Below the pieces are notes generated by a model, which was given only the letters and a program-made list of their open reading frames with translations, ran no database searches and was not told the DNA's origin. Positions 10,868 through 20,484 of a stretch of DNA of 35,102 nt are shown here, one piece after another. This DNA comes from Chromera velia (Eukaryota > Sar > Chromeraceae). The first letter of the stretch is position 1. Each line of letters opens with the position of its first letter. The stretch is from contig JAHBMJ010001134.1 of assembly GCA_018398765.1 (NCBI GenBank), forward strand, positions 1 through 35,102, written 5' to 3'. A program made the position numbers and the translations under genes.

Positions 10868-13800
10868 GGGGGTTTTAAATCAACAGTCAGCAAATCTCTT
10901 GAAAAACATTTCCCCTTCCAAAGCTGAGTCGACTGAATTCAAAAGCACGAAGTTTCCAAGACCCAGAAAGAGACTGCATGAGCAGAGCTCTTCAGTATAG
11001 CGCAGTAGAGAGCATGGGGCTCGCTCATGCACACGCAACCGGGCAGTGCATGAAGAGTGAAGATGAATTCTCATGCACCTCGTTTGCGAATTTCTTCCTT
11101 GCCCCTCCCCGTTTTGAATTGCCCCCCCCCTCTTTCCTCCTTCTGCCTGCCCCACCCTCACGCGTGCAGCCTGTCCTCGGAGATCCCCCTTTGAAGTTCG
11201 AGCAGGACGAAGTCGAAGGGGAGGGAGACGGAGAGGACGGGACCCCCTCTACAGTAGCGACTGCGTTCTCGTCCTCTGGGGGGCCTCTGTTTCTCTCCGC
11301 CTCTTCCTCCTCCTTTCCCGAAACTGCACCTCTGACAGACTCACAAAGTTTCCAAGACGAAACCTCACCCTTGGCCAGCCAGCAGAAGGAGGGGGAGAAG
11401 GAGAAGGATGAGGAGACGGCACGCCTCCCGAGAGCCCCGCAGACACTCCCAACTACACGATCCACAGTGTTGAATCCCAGAGACAGAGGAGCAGGTGGTC
11501 GTGGAGGAGGTACAGAAAGAGAGACGACGAGACCCGTCTCCAGGAGGGGAANGGGGGGGGGGGATCGATGATGCGGGTGCCTCCAGCCCCCATGCAGCAG
11601 ATGCACATGCACACTGGCACTTCTGCCGTCTCTGCTGCAAGTCCTCTGAACTCTCCGAGGGCCCTCATGGCGGCCCGTTCCGGGGGAAGGAGCAGACGGG
11701 GGGGCATGCACATCCCCCCACCTGCCCCCTTTCTGGCAGTCCCACCGAAGGAGGGCGCAGACGCCCCTGGAGAGGGGGGGGGGGGCTCCAGTACGTATAT
11801 TGTTCTCGCCAACGGGATGAGAGTCCCCACCCGGATGGTCAACGGAAAGCTCGAAGCCTACCTGCCGCTCTCATGGCGAAATTTCAAGGCCATTCCGCTC
11901 GCCCCGAACGGTGAGTGGGTACTAAGGAACCCAAATCACTTGCCTCCCCAAGTGTCCCCTCAAGGAAAAAAGGGGCAGGACAACGCCACACAGCAGCAGC
12001 AGCAGCAGCAGCAACAACAACAAACGCAGCAGCCTCAACCCCACTTCCCCCACCCGCACGCATTTCCCCAACAGTTCCCTGCTCCCTACGGTCCCTTTCC
12101 CGGGGCCAGTCAGCAGTTCGGCTACAATCCCTACTACGACCCTTACTATCACCAATTCTACCAGCAGCAGTACGGACAGCAGATGGAGGACTACGCACAA
12201 ATCGAGCAGATGCAAATGCAACAGCAGCAGCAGTATGGAGGAGCACACTCTACTGCAGCAGCTCCGGTCCGTTTTTTTTTTCTACATAGCTTCCTCTCGC
12301 GCGCCTGCAGATTGCAGTGCGTCTCTTTGCAATGCACATAAGACTATAGGTTGAACGGGGGACTCCTCATTGGCATTTTTCTTTCCTTGTGTTGCTTAGA
12401 AAGGAGAAAGAATCCCTCTGCAAAACCCTACGTGGATCTTCTTTGAAGCTGCTCTTTTCTATGAGTTTTTTCAGTCGTCACCGGCATCGATCATCGTTTG
12501 AAATTAAAAAAATGAATGAGTGAGTGAATGGATGAATGTCTTGTTGGAATACGAACGTGACAGATGTTGTTATACACGGTCACTTTAGAGGATTGAGGTT
12601 CTGCCAAGGTTCGTCCTCTTTATTCGCCCTCACTGAACGTGTAGCTTTCTCGCATATTCTCCTTCTGCGTTGCTCCCGCGATGCTGACAGGACCTTCCTT
12701 TTCAGTGACCGGGAAAAGGCACCTGTGTATCTGTCTGTCTGTCTGAAGAAAAGGGGGAAGAAGAAGAAACAGACAGTCTGTCTGTCTGTCTTTCTTTTTG
12801 TCTGTTGTGTTCATGAAGAAAAGGAGGGAGAAGAAGAAGAAACATATAGTCTGTCTGTCCGTTTGTCTGTGTGTCTGTCTCTCTGTCTGTCTGCCTGTCC
12901 GTCCGAAAGAAAGGAAGCGATTCGGAAAAAGTGAAGTGAAGAAAAGACGATATAGTCTGTCTGTCTCCGCAGGGTCTCGTTCCTCCTTCCGTGGAAAGAG
13001 CAACACAGAGACGGTCTCGGTCGAGGTCCCGTCAGGGAGAGAGGGACCAAGATCGTTCGAAGGGAGTGGTCAGTCTCGTGTGTCTCCCTTGTTCGGTCTT
13101 TGTTTTTTGAGGTTTTTCAATTAATTGATCTCGGACTCTGCGGTTGTACTGGGAGCGTCCTTTCCTTTGTCTCATTCATTCATTTCTTCTTCTCAGGCAA
13201 TGGCGGAGGGGGGGGTTGAGCTCTAGGTGCAGCTACGGAAAAGACTGGCATGGGACTTGTACGAGGCTTTCTTCTTTTCGCTGAGATCTTCAATTTGTTT
13301 TCAGATCTGTATGTTTCTTGTCTCCGTTTTCTCTACCGTTGACTCGGCTCTTCCGCCGCTGTATGTGTGTGTGCGCGCATGTATGTTTGTACGTATTCAT
13401 GTGTGCGCGTCTGCATCTGTGCGTGTAGGGTTTGCCGACCGTCCCGATCAGTACCACCACAGAGGACGGGGTCTGCCCTCTTCCTATCCCGCAGAAAGAA
13501 GAGCAGGGAGCGGCTGTTCTAGTGCCTATGACAGAAGAGGTCCAGGGCCCCGGAAAAACGGACAGCCGGCCTGACGGAGATGGGGCCTCTACAACAGAGC
13601 GTGCAGACGCAGAAAGTGCTGCAGTCCCCTTGACGATGTCGGAGACGGAGGGGGCAGATGCCGGGGCCCCCTTGACGATGTCGGAGACGGAGGGGGCAGA
13701 TGCCGGGGCCCCCTTGGCGAAGTCGGGGATGGAGGGGGCAGATGCCGGGGCCCCCATGACGATGTCGGAGACGGAAGGGGCAGATGCCGGGGCCCCCATG

Positions 13801-14511
13801 ACAACGTCAGAGATGGAGGGGGCAGATGCCGGGGCCCCCTTGGCGAAGTCGGGGATGGAGGAGGCAGGTTCCGGGGCCCCCATGACGATGTCCGAGACGG
13901 AGAGGGCAGACGCCGGGGCCCCCATGACGATGTCGGAGACGGAGGGGGCAGATGCCGGGGCCCCCATGACTATGTCAGAGACGGAGGGGGCAGATGCCGG
14001 GGCATTCCAGGAAGAAGGGTTGGTTGCAGAAAGAACGGACAGGCTTGAAAGGAAACAAACGGCTTTCGACCGATTGAGTGCACACCCCGAAAGAACAAAG
14101 AACTGAATCAAGCAGACAGAGACGGAGGACAGACAGAATCATTGAGCTCAAAGGAGGAATGGAGGGAACAAGGAAAACCTAGAGATAGTCGTAGTCAAAA
14201 AAGGCAGGAAAAGAATTGAGCATTCCTTCACGCCTGCACGATGACTCCTTGCCTGCATCTCTCTTTCTCGTTCTGTATTGCAGGGAAGCAAAAGACGACT
14301 CCAATGAGGCACCTTCTTCCGTCTCCGCACCCGTTCCTTTCTCCTCCTCATTGGATGCTTCAAGCTCTGCGGTTGCGGCTCTGCAAGCAACAGAGAGCTC
14401 GGCAGCCTTCTTGCAACATGCAGACGAGTGAGTGAGTCCGTTTGGAGAGCCGACTGCTGTCTCCTCCCTACTTCCTTTCTCTCTCTCCCTCTCTCTCTTT
14501 CTCTTTCTCTT

Positions 14512-14559
<48 letters not shown>

Positions 14560-14761
14560 GCTCCCTCCCTCCCCCTCTTCCTCGGGTGTGTGGCTCTTTT
14601 GCCCTCCTTTTACGTCTCCGGCTTCCTTCCGTTCCGTAGTTGCAGTGCATTCGTTTGGTTCTGTTGGGCCCTGTTCCGCCTCATTTCTCTCACACCTTTC
14701 TGAAACGTCTGCATGTTAAATTTACTGCAGGGCAACGGATGCGCCCATGGCATCCGAATAG
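9509..14761 (+). CDS. Unknown multi-exon protein: Cys/His cluster, polyQ, SR tract, 14-aa repeats
   Basis: Exons: 9509-10258, 10715-10801, 11170-12266, 12973-13068, 13429-14018, 14284-14427, 14731-14761 (stop TAG). Frames join at every border except inside exon 3, where a G homopolymer with an N (11552) is one base short; with that corrected the protein is about 931 aa. An in-frame TAG lies one codon upstream of the ATG; a second ATG at 9533 is also possible. Exon 1 has FFCPAHTCFHCH and VPCSTCAWKGMYRH, a Cys/His arrangement faintly like part of a PHD finger. Exon 3 has acidic and Ser-rich segments, a conserved-looking stretch VLANGMRVPTRMVNGKLEAY, polyQ (11991-12023) and a Tyr/Gln-rich tail. 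Exon 4 encodes RRSRSRSRQGERD, an SR-like tract. Exon 5 has nine 14-aa repeats. The make-up suggests a nuclear or RNP-associated, largely disordered protein. I recognise no family. It is head-to-head with Argonaute. Confidence 0.7.
10822..10863. repeat. (GT)n microsatellite in intron 2 of the plus-strand gene
   Basis: About 21 GT units begin 20 bases after the GTGAGC donor of exon 2. Confidence 0.95.
11545..11563 (+). other. G homopolymer with ambiguous base (N)
   Basis: The only N of the window (11552) sits in a run of G inside exon 3. The upstream frame (acidic/Ser-rich) and the downstream frame (MMRVPPAPMQQMHM) are offset by one base across it. Both sides look like real coding sequence. 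The offset is most simply a miscounted homopolymer. Confidence 0.85.
12725..12968. repeat. Interspersed CTGT and GAAGAA microsatellites in intron 3
   Basis: Three blocks of (CTGT)n alternate with GAAGAAGAAG stretches just before the exon 4 acceptor (CTCCGCAG at 12972). The same composite pattern appears three times, so the intron has grown by duplication of a roughly 80-base unit. Confidence 0.85.
13627..14004 (+). repeat. Nine tandem 42-bp coding repeats (14-aa unit)
   Basis: Nine in-frame copies of a unit reading P(L/M)TMSETEGADAGA, with variants P(L)AKSGMEGADAGA and one PLAKSGMEEAGSGA. The peptide is acidic and low-complexity. Copies differ by scattered substitutions but none breaks the frame, consistent with a translated region. 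Confidence 0.95.
14479..14560. repeat. (CT)n microsatellite in intron 6 of the plus-strand gene
   Basis: A pyrimidine CT/CTTT run lies between the GTGAGT donor (14428) and the final acceptor at 14730. Confidence 0.95.
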
Positions 14762-15461
14762 ACAGGGGAGGGTTGCTACACAGACAACATGCACGTTCCG
14801 GTAGAAGCTTTGCCGATACTTCTCTGTCTTCGTCACAGAGATATCTGCCTGCCTGGTTCTGCGAAGCAGCAAGAGACCATTCTGTGTGTCTACTTCAAAC
14901 TAGACAGATAGAAGCATGAAGCTGTCTTCCTGTGTCTGCGCGAGTAGACTCGCAGCCTGTTGCACGATACCGGCAGGCTACATTGTCACACAGTGGGCGG
15001 CAGACTGTACCTCTCGATCTGGTTTCTTGAGGCTCATGTGCCTTGCGGAAACAGCCGCTCAGAGCTCGCTCTCCCACTTTTGTGTGTCGGCTGACACTGC
15101 CCATATATGAACCATTTGGGCTGTCTGATGTCACAGATGAGTCGGTCGGAGAATTCAAAGTTTCTTTTGTCTGTTTGGATCGAGAGTCCTTCCAGTCCAA
15201 GTTCCGGGCCTGGTGGAATCAATCCTATGCAAATATCATAGATCGGCCTGCAGCTAGCAGTATGCATTCAGTCGATGCATACCAAACAAAGGATAGCATG
15301 TACATAGAAGTCTTGGAAGACAGTTTGCAACGTGCACAGTCGTGTAAACATCTCCTGAATAATTCTTTCCAATTTCTGTCACTTTATTAAAATATATATT
15401 AAACTTTGAAATAATTTTATTAATCAAATTAAGTGTACCGCCATATGTCGATAAAAATATC
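14762..15461. other. Intergenic, passing into an AT-rich island
   Basis: No gene is recognised. A plus-strand frame (15043-15390) is open for 115 codons but resembles nothing I know and has no splice context. From about 15370 the sequence turns abruptly AT-rich. This AT-rich block was continuous with 20485 onward before the retrotransposon inserted. Confidence 0.55.
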
Positions 15462-15466
15462 AAAGG
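15462..15466. other. Target-site duplication, left copy (AAAGG)
   Basis: AAAGG directly precedes the 5' LTR and is repeated directly after the 3' LTR (20480-20484). Five bases is the usual duplication size for Ty3/gypsy elements. Confidence 0.9.
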
Positions 15467-15748
15467 TGTAGTACTGATGCCTGGCGCCGCCAACGTGTCA
15501 TCGCCTGATTGTCATCGCCTGATTATCATGCCGCCGCGTGTTTGATGCACGCGCTTAGTCTGCCGGCCTGCCTCAGTCTGCATGCTTTTGCTGCATGCGT
15601 CTTTTCACAGACTGACACTCGTGTTGTGATGTATTGTGGTTTATGGAGAAACAACAATGTCTAGAAGAAGAACCGAACGATCAGTTCTTTTATGTGTCCT
15701 ATGAATGGCTCTAGAAATCCTCCCTAGTTATCTCTTAACAATCTTACA
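15467..15748 (+). repeat. 5' LTR (282 bp)
   Basis: It begins TGTAGTACTG and ends CTTACA, flanked by AAAGG. It differs from the 3' LTR at 16 of 282 positions by my count with no gaps; 15 of the 16 are transitions. Confidence 0.95.
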
Positions 15749-15770
15749 GGGTAGCAGAAGCCTCGTTCGA
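15749..15770 (+). promoter_or_regulatory. Primer binding site, initiator tRNA-Met type
   Basis: Directly after the 5' LTR stands GGGTAGCAGAAGCC. Apart from the first base it matches the complement of a tRNA 3' end CCA-A-TCTGCT, the acceptor of eukaryotic initiator tRNA-Met. The complement then continues into a TCGAAC-like T-loop, supporting a tRNA match beyond the acceptor stem. Confidence 0.75.
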
Positions 15771-15970
15771 CCAGAGGCTATCGTTGATCAAATCCATTTA
15801 TGTTGTGGTTGCACTGAATGGCTGAAGGGACATTCAGTCAGTTTGTTACTCAGTCCGAGTGCAACGCGCAGTTCTAGAAGCTATGCCAGGAACTTTTCTT
15901 GCAGCGCTCTGTGATGCAGAGACTGGCAGATGAAGTTGGGGAGCCACGGACGTAAGTTGTGCTTCCGACC

Positions 15971-17226
15971 ATGGCCGCTGGAGTGGAGATGTCTGCCGAT
16001 GAACATCCTCTGTTGCTCGACGGAGAACTGCCTCGAGCCTACAAGGTGAGGGAGCCCTCCATCTTTGCAGGGGATTGGCATGAGGTCTCTGACTGGTTCG
16101 AAGATATAAAGGAGTATTGCCAGGGCACGGGAGTGTCAGAGAGTCGATAGCTCTTTGTTTCGAAGAGCTATCTGTCAAAGACTCTGAAGAAGTGGGTCCA
16201 TCGGAAGCAGAAAAGCGCAACTCCCTTCCGTTCCTTCCAAGACTTTGCAGAGGCACTGAAAAAGAGGTACATCGACCCACTGGAGCAGGATCACCGCAGG
16301 GATACACTGGAGGAGCTCCAATACTCGGAGTGCAGAGGGAGGGCTGGGAGGAAGGAGGAGTAGGCAGTACGCTAATCATGACTGAGGGGTAAGAAGTACT
16401 TAGTAAATGCCGAAGAAGGCATTCGGATAGAGAAGCGTCAAGTATGAGGTCGCATGAGAGAGAGAACTAGCAGCGAGAGCAGTAACCAGGACAGAAGGAA
16501 GAGATGAAAGACGTATAGGCCAGACACTAGGAACAAACTTTAAGTCAATGCCAATACTCGAAAGCACAGGGCATGGAGAGCTTTGGAGACGCTTTCCTGG
16601 ACCTGGTGGAAGAGATCAAAGATATATCGACCCCTGCTGATCTCGATCTCATTCACATCTTCAAGAAGGCCATCCCCGACCTGATTTGCCTCAAGGTGAA
16701 CAAAAAAGCTCCTTCCACTCTTGAGGAGGCAGTAGAGGCGGCTTGTATCGCAGCAAAGACTTTGAAAGGAAGGGGTGGGAACCGAAAGAGGCATACTCAG
16801 ACTGGGGGTAGCAGACTGAATGGAAAACACCAGGGTGGGTCCAATTCTGACGGACCTGTTCCCATACAGCTGGACGCTGTGTGCTCTCTTTCTTCAAAAG
16901 AGAGAGCCGAACTGATGCGACAAGGATGGTGCTTCCTCTGTAAGCAGAAGGGACATGAGAAGAAAGATTGTCCATCCTTCTTGTCTTTGCAGAGAAGATT
17001 CGGGTCAAATGTTCCCAGACTGCAGCAGCCATACGGAAGAAGACCATGGGGTCCTTCGGGACCGCAGAGACCTGCGTATGGTGGTCAGGGAGGTCTACCT
17101 ATTGGCGCCGGCGGTGGAAAAGGACGATGGGTGTGGATACCAGTCGGACGGACAGGGCCACCGCGTAGCTCTCCACCGAATGCGCAGAGAGGTCGCCCAC
17201 AGGGAGGGCAGAGAGGGCATGCTTAG
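15971..17226 (+). pseudogene. Retrotransposon gag remnant with CCHC zinc knuckle
   Basis: The first part (15971-16361) has a capsid-like segment with FRSFQDFAEALKKRYIDP and is broken by stops at 16148-16150 and about 16361. After a diverged stretch the frame changes. The second part (16573-17226) carries the nucleocapsid knuckle CFLCKQKGHEKKDC (CX2CX4HX4C) and a Gly/Pro/Arg-rich tail, ending in TAG at 17224. Confidence 0.85.
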
Positions 17227-17322
17227 AATAGCCGTGCAGCTGGTATCCAGACTGCAAGGCAGGAGGGGGATCAGGTTATTGGAGAAGGAGAGGAAGAATT
17301 CTGGTTCCCTGACAATAAGCCC

Positions 17323-17715
17323 TTGATGAACATTGAGGGAGAGCAGCCCACTGACCCCTACGTATACGACCAGGCGAATATGATCGGCGCTGCCAGTGCT
17401 GATGGGAAGGTGAAGATGATTCGCTTCCAGAGCACTGTTGAGGGCATTCCGGTGAGAGTGCTCTTAGACTGTGGGGCGGGGGAGACATTTCTGTCTGCCC
17501 AATTCGCTTACAACAAAGGTCTTCCCATCAGGAAGATGCAAAATTTGCGTCAGTGTAGGGGGGCCATTAAGGGAGAAGACGGGCAGACGGTGGTGACTAT
17601 GGTTAGCGAGTACACTAGTCCTCTGGCCTTCTCCATTCAGGGGTACCACCAGAGAATGAAGTTCACCCTAGCTGACCTTGATGACGACTATGATGTCTAT
17701 CTGGGCATGAAGTGA
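17323..17715 (+). pseudogene. Retropepsin-like aspartic protease remnant
   Basis: Contains VLLDCGAGETFLS at the active-site position, where DS/TGA is usual, and ends with the YDVYLGM motif that closes gypsy protease domains. A TGA (17713-17715) occurs where the family has Trp. The same frame continues open beyond it into the reverse transcriptase. Confidence 0.85.
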
Positions 17716-18990
17716 CTGATCGAACATGAGCTTTGTGTGCATTGGGGCAAAGGAGAAGTGGAGATTCCAGTCCCAGGGGTTCATGAAAGGTCAGTCACTA
17801 TCAAGTCACAGACACAGACATCTGTCCGTACTCTTTCCAGCAGAGAGTTTAAAAGAGAGGTCAGGAAGGGCCGTGTGCGAGAGGTGTATCTTTGTAGATT
17901 AGAAATGGTAGAGCCTGTGCTGGCCCCTATGCCGATGACCCTGGAGGTAAAACCCCCAGGTGAGGCGAAAATGGCAGCGGCGATCAGAGAAAAAACAGAG
18001 AAGGAAGTGCTAGAAGGAGAGACAGCAGAAGAGAAAGCAGAGAGGGAGAAGGATGAAACGCTCCATAGGGGGTGGTCAAAAGTCATGAGTGATCTCTCCC
18101 TCCACCCTGCAGCTCGACGGGTAGTGGGAGAGTATCGGGACATCTTTTGCGACGAGATTCCTAAGCTATCCCCAAGACGGTCAGTCGAGTTCGCGATTGA
18201 TCTGGAGCCTAGACACCCTCCTCCCGCTCGGCTGCCATACCAACTTTCTTTTGGAGAGTTTGATGAGATGAGGAGACAACTGGATGATCTGCTGGCAAAG
18301 GGATTCATCCGTCCCTCTATCTCTCCGTTTGCAGCACCAGCCTTCTTTGTGGCAAAGAAAGATGGGAGTCTACGGATGTGCATCGACTACCGCGCCATCA
18401 ACAAGATCACGATCAAGGACAAGTATGCGATGCCCAGATTAGAAGAATTGTTGAACCGTCTCCGCGGAGCAAAAATTTTTTCGGTCCTTGATATGCGGCA
18501 ATTTTTCTATCAGCTTCGCATTCGACTGGGTGACGAACTAAAGACAGCGATATGCACCCGGTATGGCAACTATGAGTGGCTGGTGATGCCTTTTGGGATA
18601 TGTAACCCACCGCCGACCAGCTAGCGAGCTATTCAGGTTTGCCTTCGCGAAGTTTTGGATGACTACGCATTTGCTTAGATCGATGACGTCCTCGTGTACT
18701 CCCCGACGGTCGACTAACATGAAGAGGATTTGCAGAGAGTCCTTGGATGCCTGAGAAAAGACGAGTATTATGTAGAGATCTCCAAGTGCAAATTCTTTGT
18801 CCCAAAAGTTGTGTATATCGGGCTGGAGATCTCGGATGTAGGAGTGAGAGCGGAGCCAAAGAAGGCAGAGCTCGTTCAGACTTGGCCGAAGCCTGAGAAC
18901 AAACACGAGCTTCGTGTCTTCTTGGGACTGTGCAACTGGTTTCGAAGATTCATTTACAAGTACAGTCACGTCATAGCCCCACTCGAGGGA
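17716..18990 (+). pseudogene. Reverse transcriptase remnant with in-frame stops
   Basis: Recognisable fingers and palm of a gypsy reverse transcriptase: FIRPSISPFAAPAFFVAKKD, RMCIDYRAINKITIKDKYA, IFSVLDMRQFFYQLRI, WLVMPFG, then IDDVLVYS. Stops in the same frame fall at 18622-18624, 18676-18678 (at the first residue of the YIDD box) and 18715-18717. It then runs through CKFFVPKVVYIGLEIS and FLGLCNWFRRFI, the connection to RNase H, and breaks off near 18990. Confidence 0.93.
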
Positions 18991-18991
18991 G

Positions 18992-19460
18992 AGAGCAGCA
19001 CATTACTACAACCAGAAAAGAAGAGAAGAAGAATTCAAACCTGGAGATTGGGTTATAGTCCACAGGAACTTCTTTGCCGGAGCAAAGACACTGGAGGGAG
19101 ATCGAAAGAAACTTGCATGTCTGTGGTACGGGCCATTTGAAGTAGACCGACGGGTCGGAAAGGTCGCATACGAACTGGTGTTTCCTGAGGGGGTCAGAAG
19201 ACATCCAGTTCTCCACATGGTTTGGTTGAAGAGATATTTGTTGCAAGAAGGACAGTCTGAAAAGAATCTTCTGCCGGTGCGCCTTCCACACTTGACTGAA
19301 GAAGAGCATGAAGTAGAGACAGTCCTCAACAAGAGGAAGATCGGTCGTAGTGTGGAGTATTTGGTACACTGAAAAGGGGATTCAGAAGAGAATGCTATGT
19401 GGGAGCCATCAGAGAATCTTCTGAATGCTCGTTCGAAAATCAGAGAGTTTTTGGCGCGGC
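18992..19460 (+). pseudogene. Integrase C-terminal GPY/F module and chromodomain remnant
   Basis: The frame differs from the RT by one. It reads HYYNQKRREEEFKPGDWVIV, WYGPFEV, KVAYELVFP and HPVLHMVWLKRYLL, the typical tail of gypsy integrases. A chromodomain follows (EVETVLNKRKIG..VEYLVH, then KGDSEENAMWEPSENLL). A TGA at 19370-19372 sits where chromodomains have the Trp of the YLVKWKG box. Confidence 0.9.
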
Positions 19461-20180
19461 CTGGAAGGCCTCTCGGAGGGAGAAGGGGAAAGAAGTGAGG
19501 AGACTAAGAATCAAAGGGAATGAATGCATATGAGTAAATGTTTGTGCATGACTTTCTCTCACTCTCGTTCTATTCCTGAGGGGTCGCGGGAAGGACGGGG
19601 GAAGTGAGAATGAATGGATGAATGAATGAATAAATGCATGAATGAATGAATGAACGAATGATGCAGTTTTCTTCTCTCTGTCTTGTGACAACGTCTTCTC
19701 TCTCTGTCATCGTCTTTGCATCTTTCTCTGTGTCTTTCCCTATTTCTTCTCTCTCTTTTGTATGCTTTTTATTGCTTTTCTCTTTCCTATGTTCAGGTTT
19801 CCTTCTCAATGCCTTTCGCGCACGCATGCATGTATTCTGTTCTCTTCTTCCGTCTATTTATTTTTTTTGCACCGTTTAATGCACGGAGTCACTTGTCTGG
19901 TGACTGAATGTGGAGCATCCAGTCTGAATGGGTGTTCTTCTATGATCGGCTGCATGAAGGGGTCCATGCAAGCCGATGCCTGCTCATGTTGTTGGCCGTG
20001 GCATACCAACATGTCGAGGGATGTTTATGTGATGGGTCGTTTGCGGGTCGATTGAGATCGATTGATTCACTGCAGTCTCGTGTGTCTGGCCGTCAGTGAA
20101 CAAATGTCTTGTCCAGCTGCATTTGATAAAAGTGTGTCCGTTCAGGTTTGACTACGTGTGAGGAGTGAGGACACACGTCT
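19461..20180. other. Retrotransposon 3' untranslated region
   Basis: No coding sequence is recognised between the chromodomain and the 3' LTR. It holds a degenerate AATG tetranucleotide run (19609-19661), a pyrimidine-rich stretch (19670-19800) and otherwise unremarkable sequence. Confidence 0.7.
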
Positions 20181-20192
20181 GAGAGGGGCGGG
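20181..20192 (+). promoter_or_regulatory. Polypurine tract candidate
   Basis: GAGAGGGGCGGG lies five bases before the 3' LTR, in the place expected for the plus-strand primer of an LTR element. It is interrupted by one C. Confidence 0.6.
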
Positions 20193-20197
20193 CATGT

Positions 20198-20479
20198 TGT
20201 AGTACTGATACCTGGCGCCGCCAACATGTCATCGCTTGATTGTCATCGCCTGATTATCGCGCCGCCGTATGTTTGATACACGCGCTTAGTCTGCCGGCCT
20301 GCCTCAGTCTGCATGCTTTTGCTGCATGTGTCTTTTCACAGACTGACACTGGTGTTATGATGTATTGTGGTTTATGGAGAAACAACAATGTCTAGAAGAA
20401 GAACCGAACGATCAGTTCTTTTGTGCGTCCTATGAATAGCTCTAGAAATCCTCCCTAGTTATCTCTTAGCAATCTTATA
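20198..20479 (+). repeat. 3' LTR (282 bp)
   Basis: Same length and ends as the 5' LTR (TGTAGTACTG to CTTATA), followed by the target duplication AAAGG at 20480-20484. Confidence 0.95.
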
Positions 20480-20484
20480 AAAGG
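20480..20484. other. Target-site duplication, right copy (AAAGG)
   Basis: Direct repeat of 15462-15466 across the retrotransposon. Confidence 0.9.

Larger units (their letters stand above)
15467..20479 (+). mobile_element. Ty3/gypsy chromovirus LTR retrotransposon, internally deleted and inactive
   Basis: A 5.0-kb element with two 282-bp LTRs, a 5-bp target duplication, a primer binding site, a purine tract, and gag, protease, reverse transcriptase, integrase C-terminal and chromodomain remnants in the expected order. The rest of RNase H and the integrase zinc and DDE core are absent: the sequence jumps at about 18985-18992 from the start of the RNase H region to the integrase tail, with a change of frame. 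Several in-frame stops interrupt gag and pol. It is a dead copy that would depend on relatives for any mobility. The chromodomain places it among chromoviruses, which target heterochromatin. Confidence 0.95.

Noticed and set aside
13197-13214. A possible 18-nt micro-exon between exons 4 and 5 of the plus-strand gene
   Set aside because: Frame is kept without it, its donor (GTTGAG) is weak, and the longer version reads into a TAG.
15043-15390. A 115-codon plus-strand frame before the retrotransposon
   Set aside because: No recognisable motif, crosses the GC/AT border, and the reverse strand is equally open over part of it.
16117-16392. A 91-codon plus-strand frame within gag
   Set aside because: It is a shadow of the capsid-like frame, which lies in another frame and shows the FRSFQDFAEALKKRYIDP motif.
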